From contig DJCX01000130.1 of assembly GCA_002430755.1 (NCBI GenBank), positions 1 through 6,301 on the forward strand: 6,301 nucleotides of DNA, given 5' to 3'. Source of the DNA: Flavobacteriales bacterium UBA5939 (GTDB lineage: Bacteria; Bacteroidota; Bacteroidia; Flavobacteriales; Schleiferiaceae). Below the pieces are notes generated by a model. It was given only the letters and a program-made list of their open reading frames with translations, was not told the DNA's origin and ran no database searches. This document shows, piece after piece, positions 1-5,965 of this stretch. Made by a program: the position numbers and the translations under genes. The stretch's first letter is position 1; the number at the start of each line of letters is the position of its first letter.

Positions 1-1
1 T

Positions 2-949
2 GAGCGTACTCGTGAGGGTAATGACCTTATGCGTGAAATGCTTGAATCTGGCATTATTAATTACGGCGACGATTTCATGCACGCCATGGAAGAAGGCGGT
101 TGGGACCTTAGTAAGGTAGACAAGGAGTTGATGAAAACTTCTAAAGCAACCTTCGTATTCGGTCAGATGAACGAGCCTCCAGGTGCACGTGCACGTGTTG
201 CCCTTTCGGGTTTGACATTGGCAGAGTACTTCCGTGATGGTGAAGGCGACGGTCAGGGTAAAGACATCCTTTTCTTCGTTGATAACATCTTCCGTTTCAC
301 GCAAGCAGGTTCTGAGGTATCGGCACTTCTAGGTCGTATGCCTTCTGCGGTAGGTTACCAGCCAACCCTAGCTTCTGAGATGGGTGCGATGCAAGAGCGT
401 ATTACTTCTACTAAGAACGGTTCTATTACTTCGGTTCAAGCGGTATACGTACCTGCGGATGACCTTACGGATCCGGCTCCTGCAACAACGTTTGCTCACT
501 TGGATGCAACAACGGTATTGTCACGTAAGATCGCTGAACAAGGTATCTACCCTGCGGTTGATCCACTAGATTCTACTTCTCGTATTTTGACTGCGGACAT
601 CGTAGGTCAAGAGCACTACGATACTGCACAGCGCGTAAAAGAGACATTGCAGCGCTACAAAGAATTGCAGGATATCATTGCGATTCTAGGTATGGAAGAG
701 CTTTCTGAAGAGGATAAACTAGTAGTATCACGCGCTCGTCGTGTAGCTCGTTTCCTTTCTCAGCCGTTCCACGTAGCAGAACAGTTTACAGGTCTTCAAG
801 GGGTATTGGTAGATATCAAGGATACTATCAAAGGCTTCAACATGATCTTGGACGGTGAGCTAGATCAGTACCCAGAGGCTGCCTTCAACTTGAAAGGTAC
901 CATTGAAGAGGTGATCGAGGCTGGTGAGAAAATGTTGGCTGAGGCTTAA
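2..949 (+). CDS. atpD: F1F0 ATP synthase subunit beta, 3' part (5' end outside window)
   Basis: This is the catalytic beta subunit of the membrane-bound F-type ATP synthase, which makes ATP from ADP and phosphate on the cytoplasmic F1 head. The reading frame is already open at base 2 and gives 315 residues, starting inside the GERTREGN motif. The P-loop and roughly the first 185 residues are therefore missing. Visible family landmarks are ERTREGND at the start, GQMNEPPG (fragment residues about 54-61), the Walker B strand ILFFVDN, the SALLGRMPSAVGYQPT block, VPADDLTDPAPAT, and EELSEED, a conservative variant of the DELSEED rotor-contact loop. Compared with the E. coli chain from memory, about 27 extra residues lie between REM and GQMNEPPG (about bases 56-135), as is usual in Bacteroidota. 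Arginine codons are mostly CGT, consistent with high expression. atpC follows after 12 bases. The identification is certain; only the 5' end is missing. Confidence 0.98.
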   Translation, partial: ERTREGNDLMREMLESGIINYGDDFMHAMEEGGWDLSKVDKELMKTSKATFVFGQMNEPPGARARVALSGLTLAEYFRDGEGDGQGKDILFFVDNIFRFTQAGSEVSALLGRMPSAVGYQPTLASEMGAMQERITSTKNGSITSVQAVYVPADDLTDPAPATTFAHLDATTVLSRKIAEQGIYPAVDPLDSTSRILTADIVGQEHYDTAQRVKETLQRYKELQDIIAILGMEELSEEDKLVVSRARRVARFLSQPFHVAEQFTGLQGVLVDIKDTIKGFNMILDGELDQYPEAAFNLKGTIEEVIEAGEKMLAEA

Positions 950-961
950 TCCAACTAGATT

Positions 962-1252
962 ATGTACTTAGAAGTCATCACACCTGAAGCAGTATTGTTC
1001 AAAGGCGAGGTAAGCTCAGTAGTGCTTCCTGGTCGCGACGGTCTCTTCCAGATCTTAAAAGATCACGCACCAATCATCTCAGCTTTGGGACCTGGTACGG
1101 TGAAGATTCGTGTTGCTGACGATACGCAAACGCTAGATACATTGAGCTCTCAGGTTATTCTTGATACTTCTGACGACAAGCTTTGCACCGTAGAGGTGAA
1201 GGGCGGCGTCCTAGAGTGCAAGAACAACAAGATCTCAGTACTCGCTAGTTAA
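962..1252 (+). CDS. atpC: F1F0 ATP synthase subunit epsilon, short form
   Basis: This is the epsilon subunit of the central stalk of F1, which links the gamma shaft to the c-ring. The 96 residues correspond to the N-terminal beta-sandwich domain. Conserved pieces are the ITPEAVLFKGEV start, the VVLPGRDGLFQILKDHAP block (residues about 21-38) and the final GGVLECKNNKISVL strand. The protein stops where the C-terminal two-helix domain would begin; the E. coli subunit is about 138 residues long. That helical domain is the part that can extend and inhibit ATP hydrolysis, so this form should lack such inhibition (inference). Short epsilon chains are common in Bacteroidota. The ATG lies 12 bases after the atpD stop without a Shine-Dalgarno sequence, and a strong terminator follows 23 bases after the stop. 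atpD and atpC therefore end a transcription unit with no other ATP synthase gene downstream. Confidence 0.95.
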   Translation: MYLEVITPEAVLFKGEVSSVVLPGRDGLFQILKDHAPIISALGPGTVKIRVADDTQTLDTLSSQVILDTSDDKLCTVEVKGGVLECKNNKISVLAS

Positions 1253-1275
1253 TTAGGTAGCGAATTATATTTTGT

Positions 1276-1306
1276 AAAAAACCCGCAGCGCAGCCGCGGG
1301 TTTTTT
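1276..1306 (+). terminator. Intrinsic terminator of atpDC
   Basis: An 11-bp perfect stem pairs AAAAAACCCGC (1276-1286) with GCGGGTTTTTT (1296-1306) around a 9-base loop. Seven T residues end the structure (1301-1307). It starts 23 bases after the atpC stop and separates atpDC from the receptor gene, so the receptor should have its own promoter. The A tract on the left side could also allow some function on the other strand, but no leftward gene ends here. Confidence 0.92.
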
Positions 1307-1355
1307 TGTGCCTTTCATTCCTAGCCTTAAATGTGCCAACTCCCGCAGGTCGTTA

Positions 1356-1363
1356 TATATTCG
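1356..1363 (+). promoter_or_regulatory. Possible Bacteroidota-type -7 element for the TonB receptor gene
   Basis: TATATTCG matches the known Bacteroidota -7 consensus TAnnTTTG at all but one fixed position and lies in the only space between the terminator and the receptor start. It would put the transcript start near 1368-1370 and give a leader of only about 15 bases. No convincing TTG -33 element is found at the expected distance; the nearest candidate is TGTG at 1332-1335. The call is therefore weak. The 76-base gap between terminator and start has no room for a cobalamin riboswitch or similar large leader element. Confidence 0.27.
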
Positions 1364-1382
1364 CAGACCAACACACAATGAA

Positions 1383-3476
1383 ATGAGAAAGACAATGCTT
1401 CTATGTGCCGTGCTTTTGACGGCATCATTAACTGCACAAGAATTTGGACAGCGCAAGGGCTTCCGAGGAATCGTAGCCAAGAAGGACAAGCCGACCTTGC
1501 TCAACGAGGTAGAGGTAAGTACTTCGGCTGCCGGGGATACTTATGCGACAGCGGCCCGTACGGTGACCGTATTGACGGCAAAGGAAATTCAAGAGTTGCC
1601 GGTGAACACGATCAATGAGGTGTTGGAATATGTTGCCGGATTAGATGTGCGCCAGCGCGGACCCCTAGATGTGCAATCGGATATAGGTGTGCGTGGCGGA
1701 ACCTTCGATCAAGCTTTGGTTTTGGTCAATGGCATTCGAATGAACAACATGCAGACGGGTCACCACAACATGAATTTACCCATTCCCCTAGCCATGATTG
1801 AGCGCATAGAAATCCTTCACGGAGGTGCTTCAAGAGTACACGGTGTGGGAGCGATGACAGGTGTTATTAACATCGTCTTGAAAAAGGCACAGACGAAATT
1901 AAATGGTGGTTACCGCGCGGCTGCCGGTGCACACGGCCTTCAACAGCATGCGTTAAACGTTGGGTTGAAAGTGGGTAAATGGGGTGCCTTGGTGGGCATG
2001 CAGCGCGATCAAAGCAGCGGCTATGTGAATAATACAGATTTTGAATCGGACCGATTCACGCTTGCTCTAGAAAGAGATGTTACCTTCTTAGGATTCCAAG
2101 GCGGTTTGAGCCTGCTTTATGCAGAAAATCAAAAGGCTTTTGGTGCGGCAGATTATTATACAACTACATTCCCGGACCAATTCGAAGCGACGACCACGAC
2201 GCTGTTTGGTACATCATTGAAGTTGGCAAAAAACAAGTTGAGCTATGCACTCGATCTTAATTACGTCGGTGGGACAGATAGATTTGAATTGTACCGCGAG
2301 ACACCAGGGCAAGGGGGCTTTGATGCTTCTTATGTGGCCTACCAGTTCGATTTGAATACCACAAGGTTCTATCGTCCAGCGACACAGGATACAGCTGCGG
2401 CATGGTATACAGGGCACAATCATCACCGCACTAATGCTTATACTGTCAATGAGCGGGTGACCTATGAATGGAATCCACTTCATACCACGACAGCGGGTAT
2501 TAATCTTCGTTACGACGATATTCGTTCGAATGCTTTAGGAAATGTGGGAGTCGTTGACCAAACCCCGATCCCAGGATGGCCCGGATCGTATACGCGATAC
2601 CAAGATCAACTCAACATCAGCTATTTCTTGGAGCACCGCTATACATCGGGCCCGATGCGTGTTACTGCAGGGGTGATGTTGAATCAGCGCCAATTGGGCG
2701 AGGAAAATTTTGTGAGCGCGTGGAGTCCAGGGATTGACGTGGCGTACAAATTAGGCAAGGTCACCACAGCGTATGCTTCAGCGGACCAGAGTATACGCTA
2801 TCCAACCTACACGGATTTGTATTATGCGCGTGGTAATGCTTTTGGTTCCATCGATCTACAGCACGAGAGTGCGCTTAATCTCGAAGCAGGACTTCGCAGA
2901 GGGGTTGATAAGAACATTCGCTACAATGCGGCACTTTTCCACCGCCGCTCTGCCAACCTCATTGATTGGGTGACGTATCCGGGTAACGATACGGCGTACG
3001 CGCAGAACATCACCTCCTTGAATCTAACCGGTCTCGAAGCCAACTTCGGCTATTATGCCACCAAGCGCAAAGACTTTGTGCGCAGCGTAGTAGGTTCGGT
3101 GCTTTTCATGAACGGCTCGTCGCCTGAGGTTGATTACAGCTCTTTATATGCGCTTGACTATCTGGCGGCCAAGGCAAATATCACAGTGAACAATAGATTG
3201 GGTAAGGGCTTGTACTTGAAGTGGGCGTTGACTGCTCAAGATAGAGTGGGTACTTACCGAGATGCAAGTACTGGTAATGAGGTGGCTTATGCGCCGTTTG
3301 TCATCGCTGATGCTAAATTGTACTGGGCACCGATTGCGGGAATCACGCGTCGCCAAATCCCGTTCCAAGCCTTCGTCAATATTAATAACGCCTTCGGCGC
3401 TCAATACTACGATCGTGGCAATGTGGCTCAACCGGGACGTTGGATCAGTACAGGGTTTGAATTGCGATTTAGATAA
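1383..3476 (+). CDS. TonB-dependent outer-membrane receptor, BtuB/CirA-like, ligand unknown
   Basis: This is a gated outer-membrane beta-barrel that takes up a scarce ligand using energy passed on by TonB-ExbB-ExbD. From the ATG at 1383 it has 697 residues. Residues 1-18 look like a signal peptide (MRKT, hydrophobic core, LTA before Q19). A TonB-box-like NEVEVS follows at 41-46. The plug domain spans about 55-168 and shows LTAKEIQELPV, VRGGTFDQALVLVNGIRMN (about 103-121) and the plug end VHGVGAMTGVINIV. The remainder has the alternating pattern of barrel strands, ending in FELRFR. There is no N-terminal carboxypeptidase-like domain, so it is not of the SusC type, and no SusD partner is present. 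The TGHHN stretch (125-129) recalls Bacteroidota receptors often annotated as BtuB-like, but the substrate cannot be read from the sequence. An in-frame GTG at 1308 would give 25 more residues before the signal peptide and lies at the edge of the upstream terminator, so it was rejected. ATG 1395 is a possible second start. Confidence 0.93.
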   Translation: MRKTMLLCAVLLTASLTAQEFGQRKGFRGIVAKKDKPTLLNEVEVSTSAAGDTYATAARTVTVLTAKEIQELPVNTINEVLEYVAGLDVRQRGPLDVQSDIGVRGGTFDQALVLVNGIRMNNMQTGHHNMNLPIPLAMIERIEILHGGASRVHGVGAMTGVINIVLKKAQTKLNGGYRAAAGAHGLQQHALNVGLKVGKWGALVGMQRDQSSGYVNNTDFESDRFTLALERDVTFLGFQGGLSLLYAENQKAFGAADYYTTTFPDQFEATTTTLFGTSLKLAKNKLSYALDLNYVGGTDRFELYRETPGQGGFDASYVAYQFDLNTTRFYRPATQDTAAAWYTGHNHHRTNAYTVNERVTYEWNPLHTTTAGINLRYDDIRSNALGNVGVVDQTPIPGWPGSYTRYQDQLNISYFLEHRYTSGPMRVTAGVMLNQRQLGEENFVSAWSPGIDVAYKLGKVTTAYASADQSIRYPTYTDLYYARGNAFGSIDLQHESALNLEAGLRRGVDKNIRYNAALFHRRSANLIDWVTYPGNDTAYAQNITSLNLTGLEANFGYYATKRKDFVRSVVGSVLFMNGSSPEVDYSSLYALDYLAAKANITVNNRLGKGLYLKWALTAQDRVGTYRDASTGNEVAYAPFVIADAKLYWAPIAGITRRQIPFQAFVNINNAFGAQYYDRGNVAQPGRWISTGFELRFR

Positions 3477-3496
3477 GTCGAAAATTTTTCAAGCGT

Positions 3497-3528
3497 AAAA
3501 AAAGCGCCCCGTCAGGGGCGCTTTTTTT
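3497..3528. terminator. Bidirectional intrinsic terminator between convergent units
   Basis: A perfect 14-bp inverted repeat has arms at 3497-3510 and 3515-3528 and a GTCA tetraloop. The core GCGCCCC/GGGGCGC is flanked by seven A on the left and seven T on the right, so on either strand the hairpin is followed by a U tract. It lies 20 bases after the receptor stop on the plus strand. On the minus strand it begins inside the stop codon of the MazG-like gene (TAA at 3529-3527). It should end both the rightward receptor transcript and the leftward rsgA-dtd unit. Confidence 0.95.
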
Positions 3529-3886
3529 ATTTCAACTTCTCGTTGTTGTGATGTCTGTCGTGGTCGCGTTCGCGTTTGACGTTCATTTTTTTGTCGAAAG
3601 CGGCTTGTAGGTCTGTGTCGGTTTGGTTTGCCAAACAGAGCACTACGAAAAGTACGTCGCTCAGTTCTTCGCCAAGGTCTTTTGCCTTGTCGCTTTCCTT
3701 TTCACTTTGTTCGCCATAACGGCGTGCAATGATGCGTGCAACTTCGCCCACTTCTTCCGTGAGCTGTGCCATATTGGTCAGTTCGTTGAAGTAACGAACG
3801 CCATGGTTTGCAATCCACTCGTGTACTTCTTCTTGCAGTTTACCCAGTGGTAAATTCGTAGGGACGTTAATCGGGTTTAAGGCCAT
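3527..3886 (-). CDS. MazG-like nucleotide pyrophosphohydrolase
   Basis: This is a small all-alpha NTP pyrophosphohydrolase of the MazG-like superfamily. Relatives cleave (d)NTPs to NMP and pyrophosphate and often remove abnormal nucleotides; the substrate here is unknown. From the ATG at 3886 it has 119 residues. The magnesium-binding pattern is present: EEVGE with E44, E45 and E48, then EELSD with E73, E74 and D77. A GVRYFNELTNMAQL block precedes it, and the charged tail KRERDHDRHHNNEKL is usual for Bacteroidota homologues as far as I recall. It is a single-domain form, unlike the two-domain E. coli MazG of about 260 residues. An upstream in-frame ATG at 3913 would add nine residues and overlap dtd by 28 bases. 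The 3886 start is preferred because it forms a TAATG junction with the dtd stop and the family-like MALNPIN begins there. It is the last gene of the leftward unit. Confidence 0.9.
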   Translation of the reverse strand: MALNPINVPTNLPLGKLQEEVHEWIANHGVRYFNELTNMAQLTEEVGEVARIIARRYGEQSEKESDKAKDLGEELSDVLFVVLCLANQTDTDLQAAFDKKMNVKRERDHDRHHNNEKLK

Positions 3887-4338
3887 TATTCTTTGTTTTT
3901 TGAATCGATCCATATGGTAACAGGACCGTCGTTAATAAGTGAGACCTGCATATCTGCACCAAACTTTCCAGCTTTAACAGGCAAATCACTTACATGCCAT
4001 AGTTGCTCCATAAAGTACTCGTACATCGGTTCTGCATGAGATGGGCGAGAGGCCTTCATGTAGCTCGGGCGGTTTCCTTTTTTGGTGGAAGCGTGAAGGG
4101 TGAACTGTGAGATGACTAAGAATTGGCCACCAGCTTCCATCACGTTTCTATTCATCACTCCCTCGCTATCTGGGAACAACCGCATACGTGCAATTTTTCC
4201 GCAAAGCCAATCTGCATCCTCTTCAGTATCAGTAGGCTCCACACCTAAAAGAACCAGAAGTCCTTTTTCGATGGCGCCTATCTCTGTGCCATCCACTACA
4301 ACACTTGCTTCGCTAACGCGCTGTAGTAGAGCCCTCAT
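3886..4338 (-). CDS. dtd: D-aminoacyl-tRNA deacylase (D-Tyr-tRNA deacylase)
   Basis: Dtd is a cytoplasmic homodimer that hydrolyses D-aminoacyl-tRNA, freeing tRNA wrongly charged with D-amino acids (and glycine on tRNA-Ala). The 150 residues match the family length (E. coli 145). The N-terminal MRALLQRVSEASVVVDG, the SQFTLHA motif at 77-83, the GNRPSY block at 88-93, FGADMQV at 126-132 and the NDGPVT motif with the cis-proline Gly-Pro at 138-139 are all intact, so an active enzyme is expected. The ATG follows the stop of the upstream lipoprotein gene directly (TAAATG) with no gap. Its own stop shares one base with the start of the MazG-like gene. Both junctions suggest translational coupling. 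Nothing in the protein departs from the family. Confidence 0.97.
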   Translation of the reverse strand: MRALLQRVSEASVVVDGTEIGAIEKGLLVLLGVEPTDTEEDADWLCGKIARMRLFPDSEGVMNRNVMEAGGQFLVISQFTLHASTKKGNRPSYMKASRPSHAEPMYEYFMEQLWHVSDLPVKAGKFGADMQVSLINDGPVTIWIDSKNKE

Positions 4339-5034
4339 TTAGTTGAAGGCTGGGTTTGGGAAGACGATTAACTTATCGCCGTGCACGCGGTACAACTCGT
4401 CCATGTTCTCATTGATAGCACGGCCCATACCGGTCAAGCTTGTTGCTTCACCTAGAGAGGTGGTTAATATGAGTGCAATTCTGTTGGATTCCGCCATCTC
4501 AAGCATCGTAATATTGCGGCCGATTTTTCCATAATTAGGGGTGCCGTCATAAAGTGAAGGCATCACAACAAGGTTCTTCGTTGCCAAATCTTCGACGGTA
4601 GGAAGCACCTCTTGCTCTTCAGCCATGAGGATGACTTCAACACCACTTTCTTGACACAATCTTAGGAATTCTAGAGCGTCTTGATTGTAGTCGAACCTGC
4701 TCACTTCTTGCGCCTCACGGATTCTAAGATCAAGCGGTCTGTCGTTATTGTCGAAATACCTGTTCATGGTATTCTGATCCAGCAAAAGGAACGGTACATC
4801 AATGAAAACAACTGGCCCCTCTTTGATGCTGCCAAGCTTACGTTGAAGCTGATCTGCAGCATACTTGAAGGTTTGTTTGTTGATGAATTCAAATTCACTA
4901 GACTTTCTCCATTCTAGCGCCGGGTTTACCGGTGGTGGGGGCGGAGGGACGTCTGCTACAGCTTTCTTCTGAGTGCCACATGAGGCCAGGCCTAATGCGC
5001 TAATGGCTAGTAGTGCGATAATGTGTTTCTTCAT
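4339..5034 (-). CDS. Lipoprotein of the e(P4)/HAD acid phosphatase family, catalytic motifs apparently lost
   Basis: The 231-residue protein starts with a lipoprotein signal peptide: MKK, a hydrophobic stretch, then lipobox LASC with C19 as the lipidated residue. A linker with six prolines (30-35) follows. The rest resembles lipoprotein e(P4)-type class C acid phosphatases/5'-nucleotidases by eye: EWRKSSEFEFINKQTF (41-56) matches their N-terminal WYQxSAEYxAL block, VVFIDVPFLLLD (75-86) the DxDET strand, DALEFLRLCQESGVEVIL (119-136) the segment before motif II, YGKIGR (168-173) motif III, and KLIVFPNPAF (221-230) the C-terminal LPN. D79 and K170 remain, but the second motif I Asp is P81, its Thr is L83, the motif II Ser/Thr is A138, and the motif IV GDNLDD becomes TTSLGE (191-196). 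Phosphatase activity is therefore unlikely. It is probably anchored in the cell envelope. The start lies 35 bases inside rsgA, fixed by the signal peptide. A gene call is secure; the family assignment is moderately sure. Confidence 0.85.
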   Translation of the reverse strand: MKKHIIALLAISALGLASCGTQKKAVADVPPPPPPVNPALEWRKSSEFEFINKQTFKYAADQLQRKLGSIKEGPVVFIDVPFLLLDQNTMNRYFDNNDRPLDLRIREAQEVSRFDYNQDALEFLRLCQESGVEVILMAEEQEVLPTVEDLATKNLVVMPSLYDGTPNYGKIGRNITMLEMAESNRIALILTTSLGEATSLTGMGRAINENMDELYRVHGDKLIVFPNPAFN

Positions 5035-5947
5035 CGTAATCGTTTAGTTGGTTAAGATAACTCTCGTATCGAGTCGGTGCAATTTTATTCGCTTCAAGTG
5101 CTTCCTTTACCGCACATTGCGGCTCATTTACGTGCAGACAATTGTGGAATCGACAATCTTTGCTGAGCGCAAATAGTTCAGGAAAGAAATGACTGATCTC
5201 TTCTTTTTCCATGTTGACCATCCCGAAACCTTTGATACCGGGCGTATCAATGATGTCCCCGCCAATGGTAAGTGGATGCATCTCCGCAAAGGTGGTGGTG
5301 TGCTGTCCCTTTCTGTGGCTATGGCTCACTTCACCCGTTCTCAGGTCCAATTCCGGTTCAATAGCATTCACCAAGGTACTCTTTCCGACACCACTATGAC
5401 CGCTGAGCAATGTGGTCTTTCCTTTTAAAATTTCTTTCAATTCCTCGAGTCCTTGACCTTGAGTAGCGGAAGTTTTCAAGACTTTATAGCCGATAGCGCT
5501 ATACACAGCCTCTCTGTATTCAAGTTCCATCATCTCCTCTTCCCCATACACGTCAATCTTATTAAAGACGATGACGGTAGGAATGGAATAGGCCTCGGCA
5601 GTGGCTAAGAATCTATCCATGAAGCCAGTAGAGGTCATAGGCTCTGCAAGGGTCGTTACCAAAAGCGCTTGATCCATATTGGACGCGATGATGTGTAAAC
5701 GCTTGCTGAGGTTCACACTCTTGCGGACGATGTAGTTTTTGCGGTCTTCAATGGCTTGAATGATGCCTTGACCTTCGTCTTTTTCTTCCAATTCGAATTC
5801 AACGAAATCGCCTACTGCCAGAGGGTTGGTACTCTTAATTCCGGCCACACGAAACTTCCCCTTGATTCTACAATCAAAGAGATCGCGGTTTTCCAAATCT
5901 CTGACTTGGTACCAGCTTCCCGTACTTTTTAGAACTACGCCTTTCAC
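5000..5947 (-). CDS. rsgA: Ribosome small-subunit-dependent GTPase A
   Basis: RsgA is a GTPase that acts late in 30S ribosomal subunit maturation in the cytoplasm. From a GTG start at 5947 the protein has 315 residues. An OB-fold occupies about the first 65 residues (KSTGSWYQVRD, CRIKGKFR). The circularly permuted GTPase domain follows, with its motifs in the diagnostic order: G4 NKID at 129-132, G5 TSA at 159-161, G1 GHSGVGKST at 183-191, a G2 region ending in the repeated Thr of GQHTTTF, and G3 DTPG at 234-237. The C-terminal zinc site has C265, C270, H272 and C278. All key residues are intact. The GTG is preferred because the family normally begins MKGxVxKSTGSWY; a TTG at 5956 is the only other start before the in-frame stop at 5968-5966. 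The last codons overlap the lipoprotein gene by 35 bases. The gene follows the dehydratase gene after 18 bases. Confidence 0.96.
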   Translation of the reverse strand: MKGVVLKSTGSWYQVRDLENRDLFDCRIKGKFRVAGIKSTNPLAVGDFVEFELEEKDEGQGIIQAIEDRKNYIVRKSVNLSKRLHIIASNMDQALLVTTLAEPMTSTGFMDRFLATAEAYSIPTVIVFNKIDVYGEEEMMELEYREAVYSAIGYKVLKTSATQGQGLEELKEILKGKTTLLSGHSGVGKSTLVNAIEPELDLRTGEVSHSHRKGQHTTTFAEMHPLTIGGDIIDTPGIKGFGMVNMEKEEISHFFPELFALSKDCRFHNCLHVNEPQCAVKEALEANKIAPTRYESYLNQLNDYDEETHYRTTSH

Positions 5948-5965
5948 AGGGCGCAAATTACGGAA

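Noticed and set aside
183..197. GTGCAC/GTGCAC repeat and palindrome in atpD
   Set aside because: It encodes the conserved GARARVAL stretch with repeated GCA and CGT codons, so it is explained by protein sequence and codon choice.
1308..1382. 25-residue N-terminal extension of the receptor from GTG at 1308
   Set aside because: It begins one base after the terminator T tract and puts a basic, non-signal segment in front of a good signal peptide that starts at 1383.
1311..1382. Riboswitch or structured leader before the receptor
   Set aside because: The stretch is only 72 bases long and I see no stable long stem or known riboswitch core in it.
1265..1504. 79-residue minus-strand reading frame over the intergenic region and receptor 5' end
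   Set aside because: It runs through the atpC terminator and the receptor signal peptide region, has no recognisable family features and looks like a shadow frame.
2214..2483. Minus-strand reading frame opposite the receptor barrel
   Set aside because: It lies antisense to a well-supported coding sequence, and its composition shows no domain or signal that would support a real gene.
3887..3913. Longer MazG-like start at 3913 (extra MDRFKKQRI)
   Set aside because: It overlaps the end of dtd by 28 bases, while the ATG at 3886 makes a standard TAATG junction and matches the expected family N-terminus.
5948..5956. TTG start of rsgA at 5956
   Set aside because: It adds only three residues before the typical MKGVVLKSTGSWY beginning, which starts at the GTG at 5947. 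It cannot be fully excluded.
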